This document shows, one piece after another, positions 22,154-33,841 of a stretch of DNA of 64,000 bases. The position numbers were made by a program, and so were the translations under genes. The stretch is from Brachypodium distachyon (lineage: Eukaryota; Streptophyta; Magnoliopsida; Poales; Poaceae), in assembly GCF_000005505.3 (NCBI RefSeq), contig NC_016134.3, forward strand, positions 29,339,584 to 29,403,583, written 5' to 3'. Each line of letters begins with the position of its first letter. The first letter of the stretch is position 1. Below the pieces are notes generated by a model, which worked only from the letters and a program-made list of their open reading frames with translations, made no database searches and was not told the DNA's origin.

Positions 22154-25100
22154 ATGGAGGAGTGTGGCGAGATCAGATGCTCCGTTGAGAAGTGGTTGCT
22201 CTTCGTCAACAGATGGACACCCGCGCAACGGCAAAAATTCATAACTGATACGAATCTAGGGTGCATGCTCCAAGCGCCGTCCGTGAAGATGCACAGGGGT
22301 GTCTTAAGGTACATGATTGAGAGATTTGATACCAGCTCTAAAAAATTTGTGATAGAAAAGTCCGAGTACGGCTCAATTTCACTGGATCACCGGGATGTCA
22401 CAAGCATTTTAGGCTTAGTTAACATTGGCCTTAGTGTAGCCGACGTTTTAATTGAAGAAGGTTTACACGTACGAGATCGAATTCCTTCGAGGTTTGTTAG
22501 TAGACAAACACACAACCTTGTGATCGACCAACTCATTGAGGATACTATAAGGGATGGGACGGGGGATGACGACTTCCTCCGACGTTCTGTCCTAGTCCTT
22601 ATTGGCGTACTGCTCGCGCCTGATAATGGACTCATTGTCCCCAAAGAATATTTTGCACTTGTGGAAGATATCAAAAGAATGTGCCTTTTTAACTGGAATG
22701 CGTTCACGTTGTCCATCTTGTTTGATGGGTTGGGCAAGGTGAAAAAGGGTGACTCAGTTATTCAATGGCCTCAAGGAAATCTTGCACCAATACAGTACAA
22801 GCCGACTATTTTTCATTTAGAATTTATTTACATTTGCATATTACAACTGCATATGTAACGCTAATTATGCATACAGTACCTATATTGGGAGAAGCTTAGA
22901 CCTTTTAAAGAAAATCAGTGTGACGTCGAGATGTCTATGAGGCCACTCGCGATGAACTGGGGCGAGCCGGAAGCTACCAAAAGAGATGAGTACAATCAAG
23001 TCCATGGCCGTGGAAAAAACTGCAGGGTGAGGGTTGTATGTGTTAACCGGTTTTGTTCATCCATTAGAAGTGCCAACTACCTATTTGTCCTTCATCTACA
23101 TGTGTTCCATGTCAACTTGCACCTTGGAGAAAAGTTAGTACTCCAGACCTGTCTCAGAAAGCACCGCCGAGGTTTGGGCGACAACCATTGAAGCCCGAAC
23201 CCGCACGTAAGAGAAGTATCAGTGACGGCAGGTTGGAGGAAGTCATTAAACGCGTAATGCAGCCGTTCATGGCCCAAATCGACAGCAAAATCGACCGTGC
23301 TGCAGATCAATGCGCAAAGATCAGTCACGTCGTTGTTATTTCTACCTCTCCTTACGCACACGTCAAGATTTTTGCATTATTCGTTTTTTCAGATAATCAT
23401 GGAAAGGCTGAACAAGGCGGACGTACAAACCTGGAAAGGCTTCGTCAGATGAGGAGCAACATGAAGACAACTGGACAGATGTGAAAGGCCGTTATGAGGA
23501 CAAATATTTCACAGGTGCTTACTCACACATGGCAAATTCTGACGTACAAATTGTGTCATCTCGAGATGGGGTTGAACAAAAATTCAGTACGCCTCAACAG
23601 ACAATACCAGCTGGCGCAGGTGAAACCAAGTGCAAGGCTGGAGTTGGAGTGCTCGGTGTGGGGACACCATCACAGCCTGTCGACATTGAGGCAAGCACTG
23701 GTATGTCACCCGAGTCATCACCATTGGTTTCCGTGGATAGATGCTTGAGGTCGGCTGGCCTGAAGCCTGGTTTCCAAGAAAAAACCGTTCCGTTTGAGGA
23801 CTCCGGAAGTCTAAATGCCAAGTGCAAGTCGGTGGCAAAGACTGAAGTTCTTGGAAAGCACAAGCGTAAGGTTTCGACTGTGCTCCAATCCCCTTTCACT
23901 GTTCAGCCACGAAAGAGACGTACGAAGGGTGGTGCTAAAAAAGGTATTATTATATGATGTTTTCGTACGATGACGAGCAGTGTTGTTTTCAACTGTATAT
24001 ATTGATTAACAATGGACATATATTTCAGGATTATTTGATGCGTCTAGTTCGGGCAAAGGGCCGATTGATGAAGGGGTAGCAGACGTCGTGACACCGGAAC
24101 ACATTGATGCCCCCCTGCTTTATGTTGAAACAGCACACGCCGCTGGCGTTTCCCAAAGGAAAAGTGCTATTTTCAGAGATAGAGATGGGACTATTGTTTC
24201 ACCTGAACAACTTCGGTCTGTTGTTGCGGACGAAATGCTAGGAGGCGAGGTGAGTACATGGCTTATAATTGATGTTGCGTTGCGTTTCACATGTTGCTTA
24301 TATCCTGCTGCTGTTGGAATAGGTGATAAATGCATACTTGCACGTGGTGTATTCTCGCATTGGTCGTACTGATCGACACCTTTGTCCTGTGTACCGACCA
24401 AACACATTGTTAAACAAAATTATTGGTGGGGCTTCTATTCCACGAAGGTCACGGAACAGCCGTGATAACTCAACAAACAAATCGGCTGCCTATGAAAGAG
24501 CCGAATCCGAATATTTCGCGTGTCCTAAGGTAAATGCAACTTTACACATTGTAATTAAATTATGTGCATACGCTAAATGTACTTTTTTTTATGAAGGCCT
24601 ATTTCGCGACGCACGTTGCCGGTTTTCACTGGGTTACAATTGTTATGCACACGGTGAAAAAAGAATTCCAAATTCTCAACTCCATGAAGAGCTATGATAA
24701 GGAGTCAATGAAAGTCACGAAGAACCTGGTACAATAATACATATTTCTTGACTCTGTTACGAACTATGCAACCGTGAATCTAACCGTAGTTGTTTTTTTA
24801 GAGACTCAGCCTCGCAAGAGACATAGAAGAGACGAACAACGCATCAGGTGCAGAGTTTCCGGATGTGGTCGATTGGCCCATTAAGTCGTATGAAGCACCA
24901 CAGCAAAACGATGGGTGAGTATAAGGTGGATCAGAATTCAAATCTTTTGTGCAATGTCTTGATATATATCAATCTGTGTTGTATCAGTATCTCATGTGGT
25001 ATATTCGTTATGCGTTCCATGGAGCACTGGGATGGAGAAAGGTTTACATCACAATATAGCTAGGTAGGCACGAATGTTTGTACTTCCACCGTCACATTTC

Positions 25101-25261
25101 AAAAATATTTGTACTAACAGGTAACATATTTATTGCAGACAACCATTAACGCTTCGAGGAGACGTATTGTTGCGGAGATATTATTGTGCGAAGAAAACCA
25201 GATGGAGCACGTGCGAAACAACATTCAAGAATTATCTAAGGAGTTGAATAGAGTTGAATAG
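22154..25261 (+). pseudogene. Ulp1-like (C48) cysteine protease gene of transposon type
   Basis: A 5' UTR intron (22048-22152) precedes ATG 22154. Exon 1, to about 22788, encodes an N-terminal domain of the kind found in plant mobile Ulp1-like proteins ('VTSILGLVNIGL', 'FDGLGKVKKGDSVIQWPQGN'). Further blocks: 22877-23026, 23139-~23330, ~23390-23943 (basic 'RKRRTKGGAKK'), 24029-24249, 24323-24529, 24597-24728, 24802-24914, 24988-25063 and 25139-25261. The protease core is visible: His in 'GFHWVTIVMHTV', Gln in 'PQQNDG', Cys in 'SCGIFVMRSMEHW'. The residue expected to be the catalytic Asp is Asn ('FQILNSM'). Defects: no in-phase GT-AG join between exons 1 and 2, a frame change near 23440, and a TAG closing the exon at 25061-25063. 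Ulp1 enzymes cleave SUMO conjugates; here the gene is probably part of a Mutator-like element. Confidence 0.65.
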
Positions 25262-27894
25262 GGCACGCGTAGATTGATAGATTGGTCGAACTATTTTTTG
25301 TCTTCTTATATACTGGCGAGTTCTGACCGGGCCGAAATTTAGTCTTCTGCTTGGGCGCTCCTTTGGTACAAACTTTGACGGGATCGCGAATCAATGGGTG
25401 TGTGATTTCTGTTTTCTTACCATCTTCTTCGTCGAAGAATCTGTTGCCCCCAGCTTGTTTCTTCGATATCATGTTCTTCAAGAATCCATTCATCTCACCG
25501 AATAGGACCCGATCATTGCACGCGACGTGGAAAGCCTCCGAGCCTAATACGCTATGCTCGCTGTATCGTTTACGCTCCCCTGCTCCGGACCATCCCCATG
25601 CAAACAGATCGCTGTTTCGCCTTGTGCGCACTCCATGCCTGGCCCTTTTCGAGAAGCGTGGAAGAACACAACACTGAGGAATATTTTCCAATTTCAATAC
25701 CTTTAGTATGTAGAGGATATGCTTGCAAGGGAGACCCTTACGAGCCATCCTACGACAGCTGCACTTGATAGTTTCTTCAGAACTTCCAGGTGTGTAGTCC
25801 ACGGCAAACCTGTACCTGTTGTTGTTTTTCCATCCAACGATGAAACGGCGAGGATCTCCGTCGTGTACATCAAACACTTGTAGGCCGCCAATATTCTTGA
25901 GATCTTTCTGCACCATATAAAAGTTTGCCGGAGTGAACACACGTGAAGCGGCCACCTCGATCGCCTTATAGTTTGTAACTGCCACACCTAGTGTCTGAGA
26001 ACAGCTGCAGTCATCACTTGCCTCTGCCTCGCGGATACGAACAATTGCGTTCTCATAGTGCACTATCAAATCGACGAGAGTCATTCTGAAGTCAAGGTGA
26101 AGGTGGAGGCATGAGTTCAGACTTTCACTTCTCTGATTGCTTTTCATACCTAGAAAAAATCCTCCCGAGAGATAGGACAAGGCCCACAGTCTTTTCTTTC
26201 TGTACATCCTCCTCAGCCATGGTTCTGTTCTATATGTCTGCCATTTCTGAACAAACGCGTTCCACCTGTCTTCGAATGTGTCTTCTGAAGTGGTGTAGTA
26301 TAAGAGAGACCGGAACTCTTTTGTTGATTTGAAACTAAGGTGCTTCTTCATGTTTTTCTCTATATGCCAAGAACATAGACGGTGCCATACGTCTATGAGG
26401 ACGGCCCCAATAGCCCTGATCATAGAAGTGTCACCATCAGTGATCACAGCCTTTGGTTTCTTCTGACACATGGCTCTCAAGAATGTTTGGAGCAGCCATA
26501 CGTACGTTTCTTCAGTCTCGTCTGAAACGATGGCGCACCGAAAAACTGTGGTCTTACGGTGATTGTTCAGACCAACAAAGGGAATGAATGGCATGCCATA
26601 CCGGTTCATCTTGTAGGTACTGTCAAACACGACGACGTCGCAGAAATCCTGATAGTCCTGACGTGACTGCGAATCACACAAGAACATGCTTCGTAGACGT
26701 CCCATCTCATCTACCTGGTACTCGAAAAAAATATCAGGATCATTGTCCCTCCTGCTGAGCATAATGCCGAGTGAGGTGGACGCGTCACCATTCGCAATCA
26801 GCTTTCTCTTCTCTCTGACACACATGTTATACACGTCCCGTCTCACGAATCCCACTTTGCTGTATCCCCCGTGTTTGCTTATGAAGCTACTCATGATCAT
26901 GTGCTTTCTGACCCCAGCAGCTCCCAATGCTAAAATTTCTGCTTTCTGAAAATCTTTGATTTTCCTATGCGACCGAAGAAATGGGACTTCATCCGCTTTG
27001 GCCAATATATGGTTGTGGAGGTCGTCGAACCTTGCAACAACCCAAACCCCACGCTGACGGTCGAGCTTCACAACGAGATGCGCTTTGCAGTTGCGTCGAG
27101 ATTCAGCCCTTAGCCTTTGTGAGCGGCCTCCCAAGTTGGCAAAGTACCTCTTATGACGTTTTCCTTCCCTCGAACAGACAAAACGCCTTAAGCGTACTTG
27201 TCCGGGAGTATTCTTGGTTCGTTTCACCTTGTCTCTTCTTATGCTGAATCCATTTTCTTTAGCATACTTGTTGGAGAAACTGTAAGCAACATCTTCCGAA
27301 TAGAAAAACATCTCCATTATCTGACGGTATCTACCACGCCGATCTTCGTCAAGCTCAATGTTCATATTAAAACTGCAGTCTCCCGCTTCTTCGTCCTGAA
27401 GATGGTCTTGCAACTACACAATGTGAAATACATATATAAGTCTCGATATCATTAAATCATGTAACAAATCCACGCTGATCAACGTACCTCACTCGTGCTT
27501 CCCGAGTAGGACCCCGTAATAACCTCCGATTCTTCAGGGTCTTCTTCATGCCCCATGTCAATGTGCGAATCCCCAATGTATTCATATTCATCGCAGGAGC
27601 CCATCATGGACTGTAAAAAGAAATGAAACCATACGCGTCATAACTTGGCGTCACGTTCCTTGTATTTATCATCGCTTCAGGTATGAATAGGAAACGAGGT
27701 ATACAACTTACATCGCTCATGTAGTCCGAATCAGCAGGATCGGCCTGCTCATGATCAACACCTAATTCGTGCTCAAGCCTCACGTTTCCATCGTCGGTTC
27801 CTTTGCCACCAAATGGCCCGTTCCTAGGACTAGACGACTTGGATTCATTATCCGATCTAGAATCCCCGCCCGCGTATCCGTTGTCGTCCTCCAT
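25236..27894 (-). CDS. FAR1/FHY3-type Mutator-like (MULE) transposase-derived protein
   Basis: Three exons join exactly in frame: 27894-27712 (ATG at 27894), 27610-27488 and 27413-25236, giving 827 codons plus stop. The acidic N-terminus is followed by a FAR1 DNA-binding domain: 'GFSIRRDKVKR', 'RRFVCSREGKR', 'ESRRNCKAHLVVK', 'DLHNHIL', with Cys and His of the WRKY-GCM1-like finger. Next is the MULE DDE region: 'VVFDSTYKMNRYGMPF', 'AVITDGDTSMIRAI', 'HRLCSWHIEKNM', then 'FEDRWNAF' as candidate Glu. A SWIM zinc finger, 'CSCRRMARKGLPCKH', follows. The domain set is complete and no lesion is visible, so it may encode an active transposase or a domesticated FRS-type factor. Its 3' end overlaps the last Ulp1-like exon by about 25 bases on the opposite strand. 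Confidence 0.85.
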
Positions 27895-28560
27895 ACCTCA
27901 GCAGTGCACAACCACATGAACTTGCGATGTTATTGAAAAGCCATAATGTATAGGTGGCTACCGGGGTGGGGGAGCTAAACTATAGTGCTAGCTAGGCTAA
28001 CCTACATGAGGTTGGCGTGGATGCCAATAGCATGAAAGCACGGCATTACCTTCGGACGGACGGAGGAGGCGGGAACCACGGCAGGGTTGGTCGAACGAGA
28101 CCACTCCGTCGAGATATGTGTCCGGCCGCCGGAGTTTTCACGGAGATCTGTGTAAAAGGATGGCGAGGTGGTGTCGGGTCTCTTCCGCCGGACAGAATCG
28201 AATCGCAAATGGCGGCCGCCGCATGATTTTTTTTGGAAACCGCCAGCCAAGAATGTATCGCGTGCGCGATTCGTGGCGTTGATCCGGCCGTTTCTGTTTT
28301 TGTTTTCATTTCCTTTTCTTTTCTTTTTTCCTATTTACATTCACGGGCGGGTTACCTCGACGCCGTAGATGAATACGTATGCGACTACGGGATTATACAG
28401 GGCTTGGATATGGGCTTACGGTGGGCTATACCTACAGGGGCCTGACTTAAGTCGCGGGGCCCTGGAAACCCGATGACTTACGCCGGGGGGGGTTGTATCG
28501 AATTACGCCTCTTCACTATTGCATCACTCCTGTCTTTAACCAGAGTGTAGTGTAGTAGAG
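27895..28560. other. 5' flank of the FAR1-like gene; candidate element end
   Basis: This GC-rich region contains stretches such as 'GCCGGAGTTTTCACGGAG' but no supported gene. If the Ulp1/FAR1 pair forms one transposon, its right terminus should be here and its left terminus near 21700-21950. I compared the two by eye and did not find convincing long inverted repeats. Confidence 0.35.
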
Positions 28561-28577
28561 TACAGTGCAATTTTTTG

Positions 28578-28765
28578 TACTCCCTCTGGCCGGAATTACT
28601 TGTTGAGATATTACATATATCTAGACTTTTTTACACATAGATACATCCGTATTTGGGCAAATTTGAGACAAGTAATACCGGTCGGAATATTACATGTATC
28701 TAGACGTTTTTTACATATCGATATATCCGTATTTGAACAAATTTGAAACAAGTAATACCGATAAA
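28578..28765. mobile_element. Stowaway-like MITE fragment with internal duplication
   Basis: The segment opens 'GTACTCCCTCTGGCCGGAAT' and contains two direct ~75-bp copies of 'ATATTACAT(A/G)TATCTAGAC' through 'ACAAGTAATACCG'. The 'CTCCCTC' end and the 'TCTAGA..ATACATCCGTATTT' interior match the common grass MITE type also seen at 50200. The right terminus is not intact. Confidence 0.6.
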
Positions 28766-28769
28766 CTCA

Positions 28770-31700
28770 CTCATGTAATTATTTTATAGTCATAGCATGT
28801 TTATTTGTCTGTTTGTTGAGAAGTCAAGCCTTTGGTGGACGGTGGTGCACCTGCAGACCGAAGCTCTTCAGATTTGTTTATTTTTTATTTATACTTTTGC
28901 TTATTCCGATATGGTAGGCCCACCTCCAGCGCATTTAGTAGTATTTCATAGCAACTCTAAAATCCTGCCAGCAAGCCACCTCTTTTCGGCTTTCAGAGCG
29001 AGGTTTTTTTAAGATGCTGCTCTCTTACAGCTTCTTGAGCAAAATTCCACGTGTGGTTTTTTCAAGACGCTGGTGTAGAGCAGCTTTCTCAATAAATCTC
29101 ATCCCGCAAGAAGAAAAAAAAGGAACCGTATTCTCTTTTCTTCACCGTACAACATGTGGGGCCAGGACCCATGTGTCAGCCACCACAACATCATGCAACG
29201 TACAATTAGGGTCTGCTTCCATAAGTAGGACGTGTTTTGGCTGCCAAAATGCAGTTTTAATATAGGATATTGTAATATATTATATTAAGTTGATTGTACC
29301 ATCTGGAGATCAAGTGTTCAATCTTGACGGTTTATGACGATTAAGATCAATAAAGCCCTCTTTCTTTAATGAAAAACTCATAACTTAATAACTCCATCGA
29401 TCGAAATCGTGTTCGAATTAATCTGCAAAAACCTCAGAAAGTAAAAAATCCACACCACCATTCCAGCAAATAAAGGTGTAAGATAAGCATTTAACTTTTC
29501 CTAGCACTGTCATGTCATCTGCGACATAATAGTATTGTTAATTACCAGTACCGATGGGGCGATGGGCCATCTATGTCTGGCTAAACATAGCACACACTGG
29601 ACTAGACACACCCCACAGATGTACACACACAGTTAACACATGGGCCCAGAGCACAGATCTCTCCCCCCAGGTGATCTGATGATGAATTGCAAATGGCCCC
29701 AATTTTGCATGCATCCTAGCAATTAATTATCTTGCTTGGAGTTCACTCAATACTTTTCTGCAATGCTACGTACTACTGGCGGTGAATGAGTGAGAATTTG
29801 AGATCAAACTTAATTGGTTACTTAATTACTCCAATCTGATGGCAGTAGCTTTCGCCAGCAGCAGAAAGCAAGAAAGGAATAGTGGGTGATATGTACTCGA
29901 AGGATAATGGTAATGTTTGCTTTCTAACAGAAAGCAACTGAAATTAGGTAAATTCCCATGGAAGTTCGGCACTAGTGTACCTGCTATTATTGTCAGACTT
30001 AATTTCCATCTCTGGATGGATGCACTGGCACCATATATATATTTGATATAGTACAAAATTAAGGATTTCAAACTACATTTGTGGGTAGTTCTAAGTGTTT
30101 GGTCTTGCTAAGCTATGAAATCCCAAATTAATTGTCTCATCATCACTGCAATCTGAAGGTTTTTATTTTCTTTTCCAACAAGGATCACACTGCAATCCGA
30201 AGAATTGCCTTTCAAGCTAAGGTATACAGAAGAACCCCAAAAAATTGCAGAAGATAAAGAATTCATCATGAGATTCCACACTTGTTCATTGATCGATCGA
30301 TTGATTGATTGAGTTGTTGTGTTGCATATGGCACAAGCACAAGAATAATTAAGCAAAGGAAAGACAAGACCACACACACGACGCATGAATAGATAAAGCT
30401 CATAGGAAAAAGAGAGATTGGATTCCTTCACTTGCATTGCATGCAACCCCGGCCATGAGAAGAAGGGGACACCTCACCTCCTTCCCATTTGGGCTTCCCG
30501 TTTCTCAGCTCCCATCATGTCATTTTGGAAGTGGATTAGTGTGAAGCCCCCCACTCTAATGGCGACACTAAACCTTTTAGGAAGAAGATAGGACTAGGAG
30601 AGAATCAATGGAGATGGTGACATATGATCACTGATCTGATCTGATCAGGCACCTTAAAATTGAGGCACCAGCTGTCTACACACTATTCGTATCTCATTAT
30701 ATTAAACGGGGATCGATAATGTATGTAGTTTTCCTTCTAAAAGGAAAAGATGATGTATGTAGTTTGATCTTCTCTTGGCACAACTTATAAAATGTCTTAT
30801 ATTCAGAAACAGAGGTAGTGCTAACTGCTAAGTACGATTGATTACAAGCTGTCGGTCACGGGCCCATTCGATCGACGACTTACGTTGGACAAAATTCTGT
30901 GACTTACTTTTTTCATGTGAAAAGAAACACATTTTAGTACTTTCTGAACTAATTCTCGAAAAAAGATCCAGAATTCATGTGTGATGTGTGATGATTACAG
31001 GCATGGCAGTTTGTCAGGGAGAAATCAGAGTAGCAGGCTCTTTATGTTAACATATAGTTTTTTTTTGCGCACAAACATATAGTTTTTTCGTGTTGTCAGA
31101 TACTAAAAGATTGCAAGTTTGAAGGACAATGTCAAGGAAAATTCAGGATATTTAAGGTGCTCTATGTACCTAAAATGCGATACATTTGCGAACATAGGGA
31201 GAGTATATACTTGACATGGCAGCTCGAAGGATAATTTCTTCGTGTGATCCATGCACATCTTGCATCTCTAGGTATATCACACCGGTGTTTGTGCCTGTTT
31301 ATTTTAGGTGTCATGTGGAAGCTAAACTAGCTTGTGTCATACTCCTCTTGTCATGTTGCTACTCAACAAAGAAAGCTCTGCTTTCTTAATTTTGTGCTCT
31401 CGAGGAAGGAGAAGAAGACACGCAGTAGCTTCTCTCCTAGGTCTCCATAATTAATCTTTTATTTTTTCTCGAACACTGAGTACTTGAAGAACACTCCAAG
31501 TTCATCATCGGATGCTCTTAGCTAGGAGGATCACTTAGTTTTAAGAACAGTCTTCCACGGGAAATTAGTTTTAAGAACAGTGCGTCGAACTCGATAATCT
31601 CTTCTGTGTTCCCTTTCGCCTTTATGAATGTTGATCTGCCTCATAGAAAAGGGGCCATCCAAAAAAATCTTGCATAAATATGGTACTCCCGATCCAATTT

Positions 31701-33840
31701 AATTGTCGCAGGTTTAGGCAAAGTTATTTTTGCAGTACGAAGATAGTATATAAACTACTAGTCTATCTTTACCAGCCAGTTGTAATATCTCTCTTTGTCC
31801 TTTGTTGTTAAAAAGGTTTCACAAGGTACATCTATTATTGGTCGATCAATTGTACTCCCTCCGTCCAACAAATGATGTCTCAATGTTGACTAAATTTGAA
31901 TGCGTCTATACACTAAGTCATGTCTAGATACATCCATATTTTGACAACTTGATACATTTTTTGTTGGACGGAGGGAGTACTAAATCAGAGTACTAATGGA
32001 ACGGCAACAGATTTCATCTTTTTGCAGTGTATAGTCGTTGTTGGTACCTGGACCCTGGTACCGTAATTGTCCCGGAGCTGCTAACTCATCACAGGAGTCA
32101 GGAAATGATGAAAAAGTAGCCAGTCAGCAGCAAAAAAAACATTCTCCAACTGTGGAAACAGATCGAGTGGTACTTAACTGTGGAAACATTTTGATGCGAG
32201 AACTTTGGCAATGTATTCTTGCATAGAACAGCATGAACCAGAGTTAGCAATTCACTTATTAAAGAACGTGGAGATAAAGAAGGAACTCAAAATGTTTCAA
32301 TTTGATTGTGCCCAACCCGGTGGGTATCGACGGGAAAAAGTGAAATTTTAGTTCAACTTTCCTCAAATCCCTCTTTCCGACGGTATGGTTGCAACCAAAC
32401 ACGGCCTTAGGTTTTTTTTCCAGAACATGGGACTTATTAGAGAACGCTTATGAAATGTTATTCATTATGGAATTTCAATGAATTTTAAAATACAGAAATA
32501 TCAGAATTGGTTCGATAACTTACGGGAAGTGACAAAGGATTTTTGGAGGTATGCTTTTCGAGGAGGGGGAAGGATTACATTAAGCTTCTCGAATTAAAAA
32601 TAAAATTGAGGTTTGATCTCATAATTACCTTATGTAACTGGGGGCTACATAGATGCATTTTTATGTAACTCCTTTCCTACGGTCCAAAAAACTTGCCCGA
32701 AAAATAAAAACAAAAGTGCCTGAACATTTCACATTAAAAGTAGTGCAGTCCAAAAAAGACCTCGTTTAAAATTTTGGCTACTTTTTGGTAACAAAGAGCT
32801 TCAATTTATTCGTTAAAAGCTTTCTACTGGCCTCAAACCAAACAAAGCCGTACAACCGCTTTCATGGGGTCCCTTCCAACTTTCCCTGGGCAAACTGTAC
32901 TAAAATGAAGATGGGGACAAAGTTTTCCATAGTACAGAGACAGGTAGGCACCACACTGAGAAGTGAGGGCAGCCCAGTGCAGAGACATCCTGGAGGAAAA
33001 AAAATGTCTCACGAAGAAACCAGGCCAAAATGAAACGGATCAGGATTTTGATGAAAGTACCTTGCATTTTATGCTTCTATGGGGATGTTAAAAAAATAGA
33101 TGGTGAATTTGGTGTTACTGCAACTCATGATTCAGCTATTTGACATGTTCAACATCGAGATAGGTCTGAAAGTATAAAGTCTAGAAGACGTCCTGTAGAG
33201 AAAATGCCTAAATTTGGGCATGCCTCATCACAGAAAAGGGAGCAAATGATCTGATATAATAATATAGAAAAAAAAAGATACTGGTTCCTTTCAGATTTGA
33301 AAGAAACATGAGGAACATAATCAACATAGCATTATTGTCAGCAAGAACATAAAAAATGGCAGCAAAACAATAAGTAGAAAAAATTGGGGGCGAATCACCA
33401 TTTAAGAATAGGCATGAGAGGCATAGGCATTAATCTGACAAGTGACAGCCACAAGGGAGATAAATATATTCACCCGTTTCACAAAGTCGCCGGATCCTTC
33501 CCAAGTAATCATCCCTCACCACCAGACTCGGGGTGATCAAGATATAGCTAGCTATAGACAGCACATGTTTCGCCACATTCGTGGAACCGAAATTTAGTGT
33601 GCAAAATGGACCGAAAAATATGATAGTACCATGATTCCTTCCTGCGTAGCAACTGAACTCAGTTCAACAAGAACTTGAGGTGTTCAGCTGATTACTTTTG
33701 GGACTTCAGTGCATCTGGCTGTATAGGCATTGATCTTCTTTCATCATCTTAGCCAGCTGAAGAGCCAACGCGTCTGAGCATTCTGACCCTATTAATTAGT
33801 CACAGAGGTGAGGATTGGAGTTTAATTATTCCTAGCACAA
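28770..33840. other. Intergenic, about 5 kb
   Basis: No open frame here shows a domain or a splice pattern that I trust. The stretch includes a Stowaway MITE (listed separately) and AT-rich DNA with short direct repeats. A segment at 29155-29178 (GGGGCC..ACCCATGTGTCAGCC) resembles the stem at 61410-61461. The right end is the 3' flank of the CBSCBSPB gene. Confidence 0.5.
31853..31979. mobile_element. Stowaway MITE, intact ends
   Basis: This 127-bp segment starts 'TACTCCCTCCGTCCAACAAA' and ends 'TTTGTTGGACGGAGGGAGTA'. The terminal inverted repeats pair almost perfectly over about 20 bases and are bordered by TA, the usual Tc1/Mariner target site. Confidence 0.9.
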
Positions 33841-33841
33841 C

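Noticed and set aside
21700..28560. Terminal inverted repeats for a single Ulp1/FAR1 element
   Set aside because: By-eye comparison of both ends gave no convincing long match, so the element borders are not annotated.
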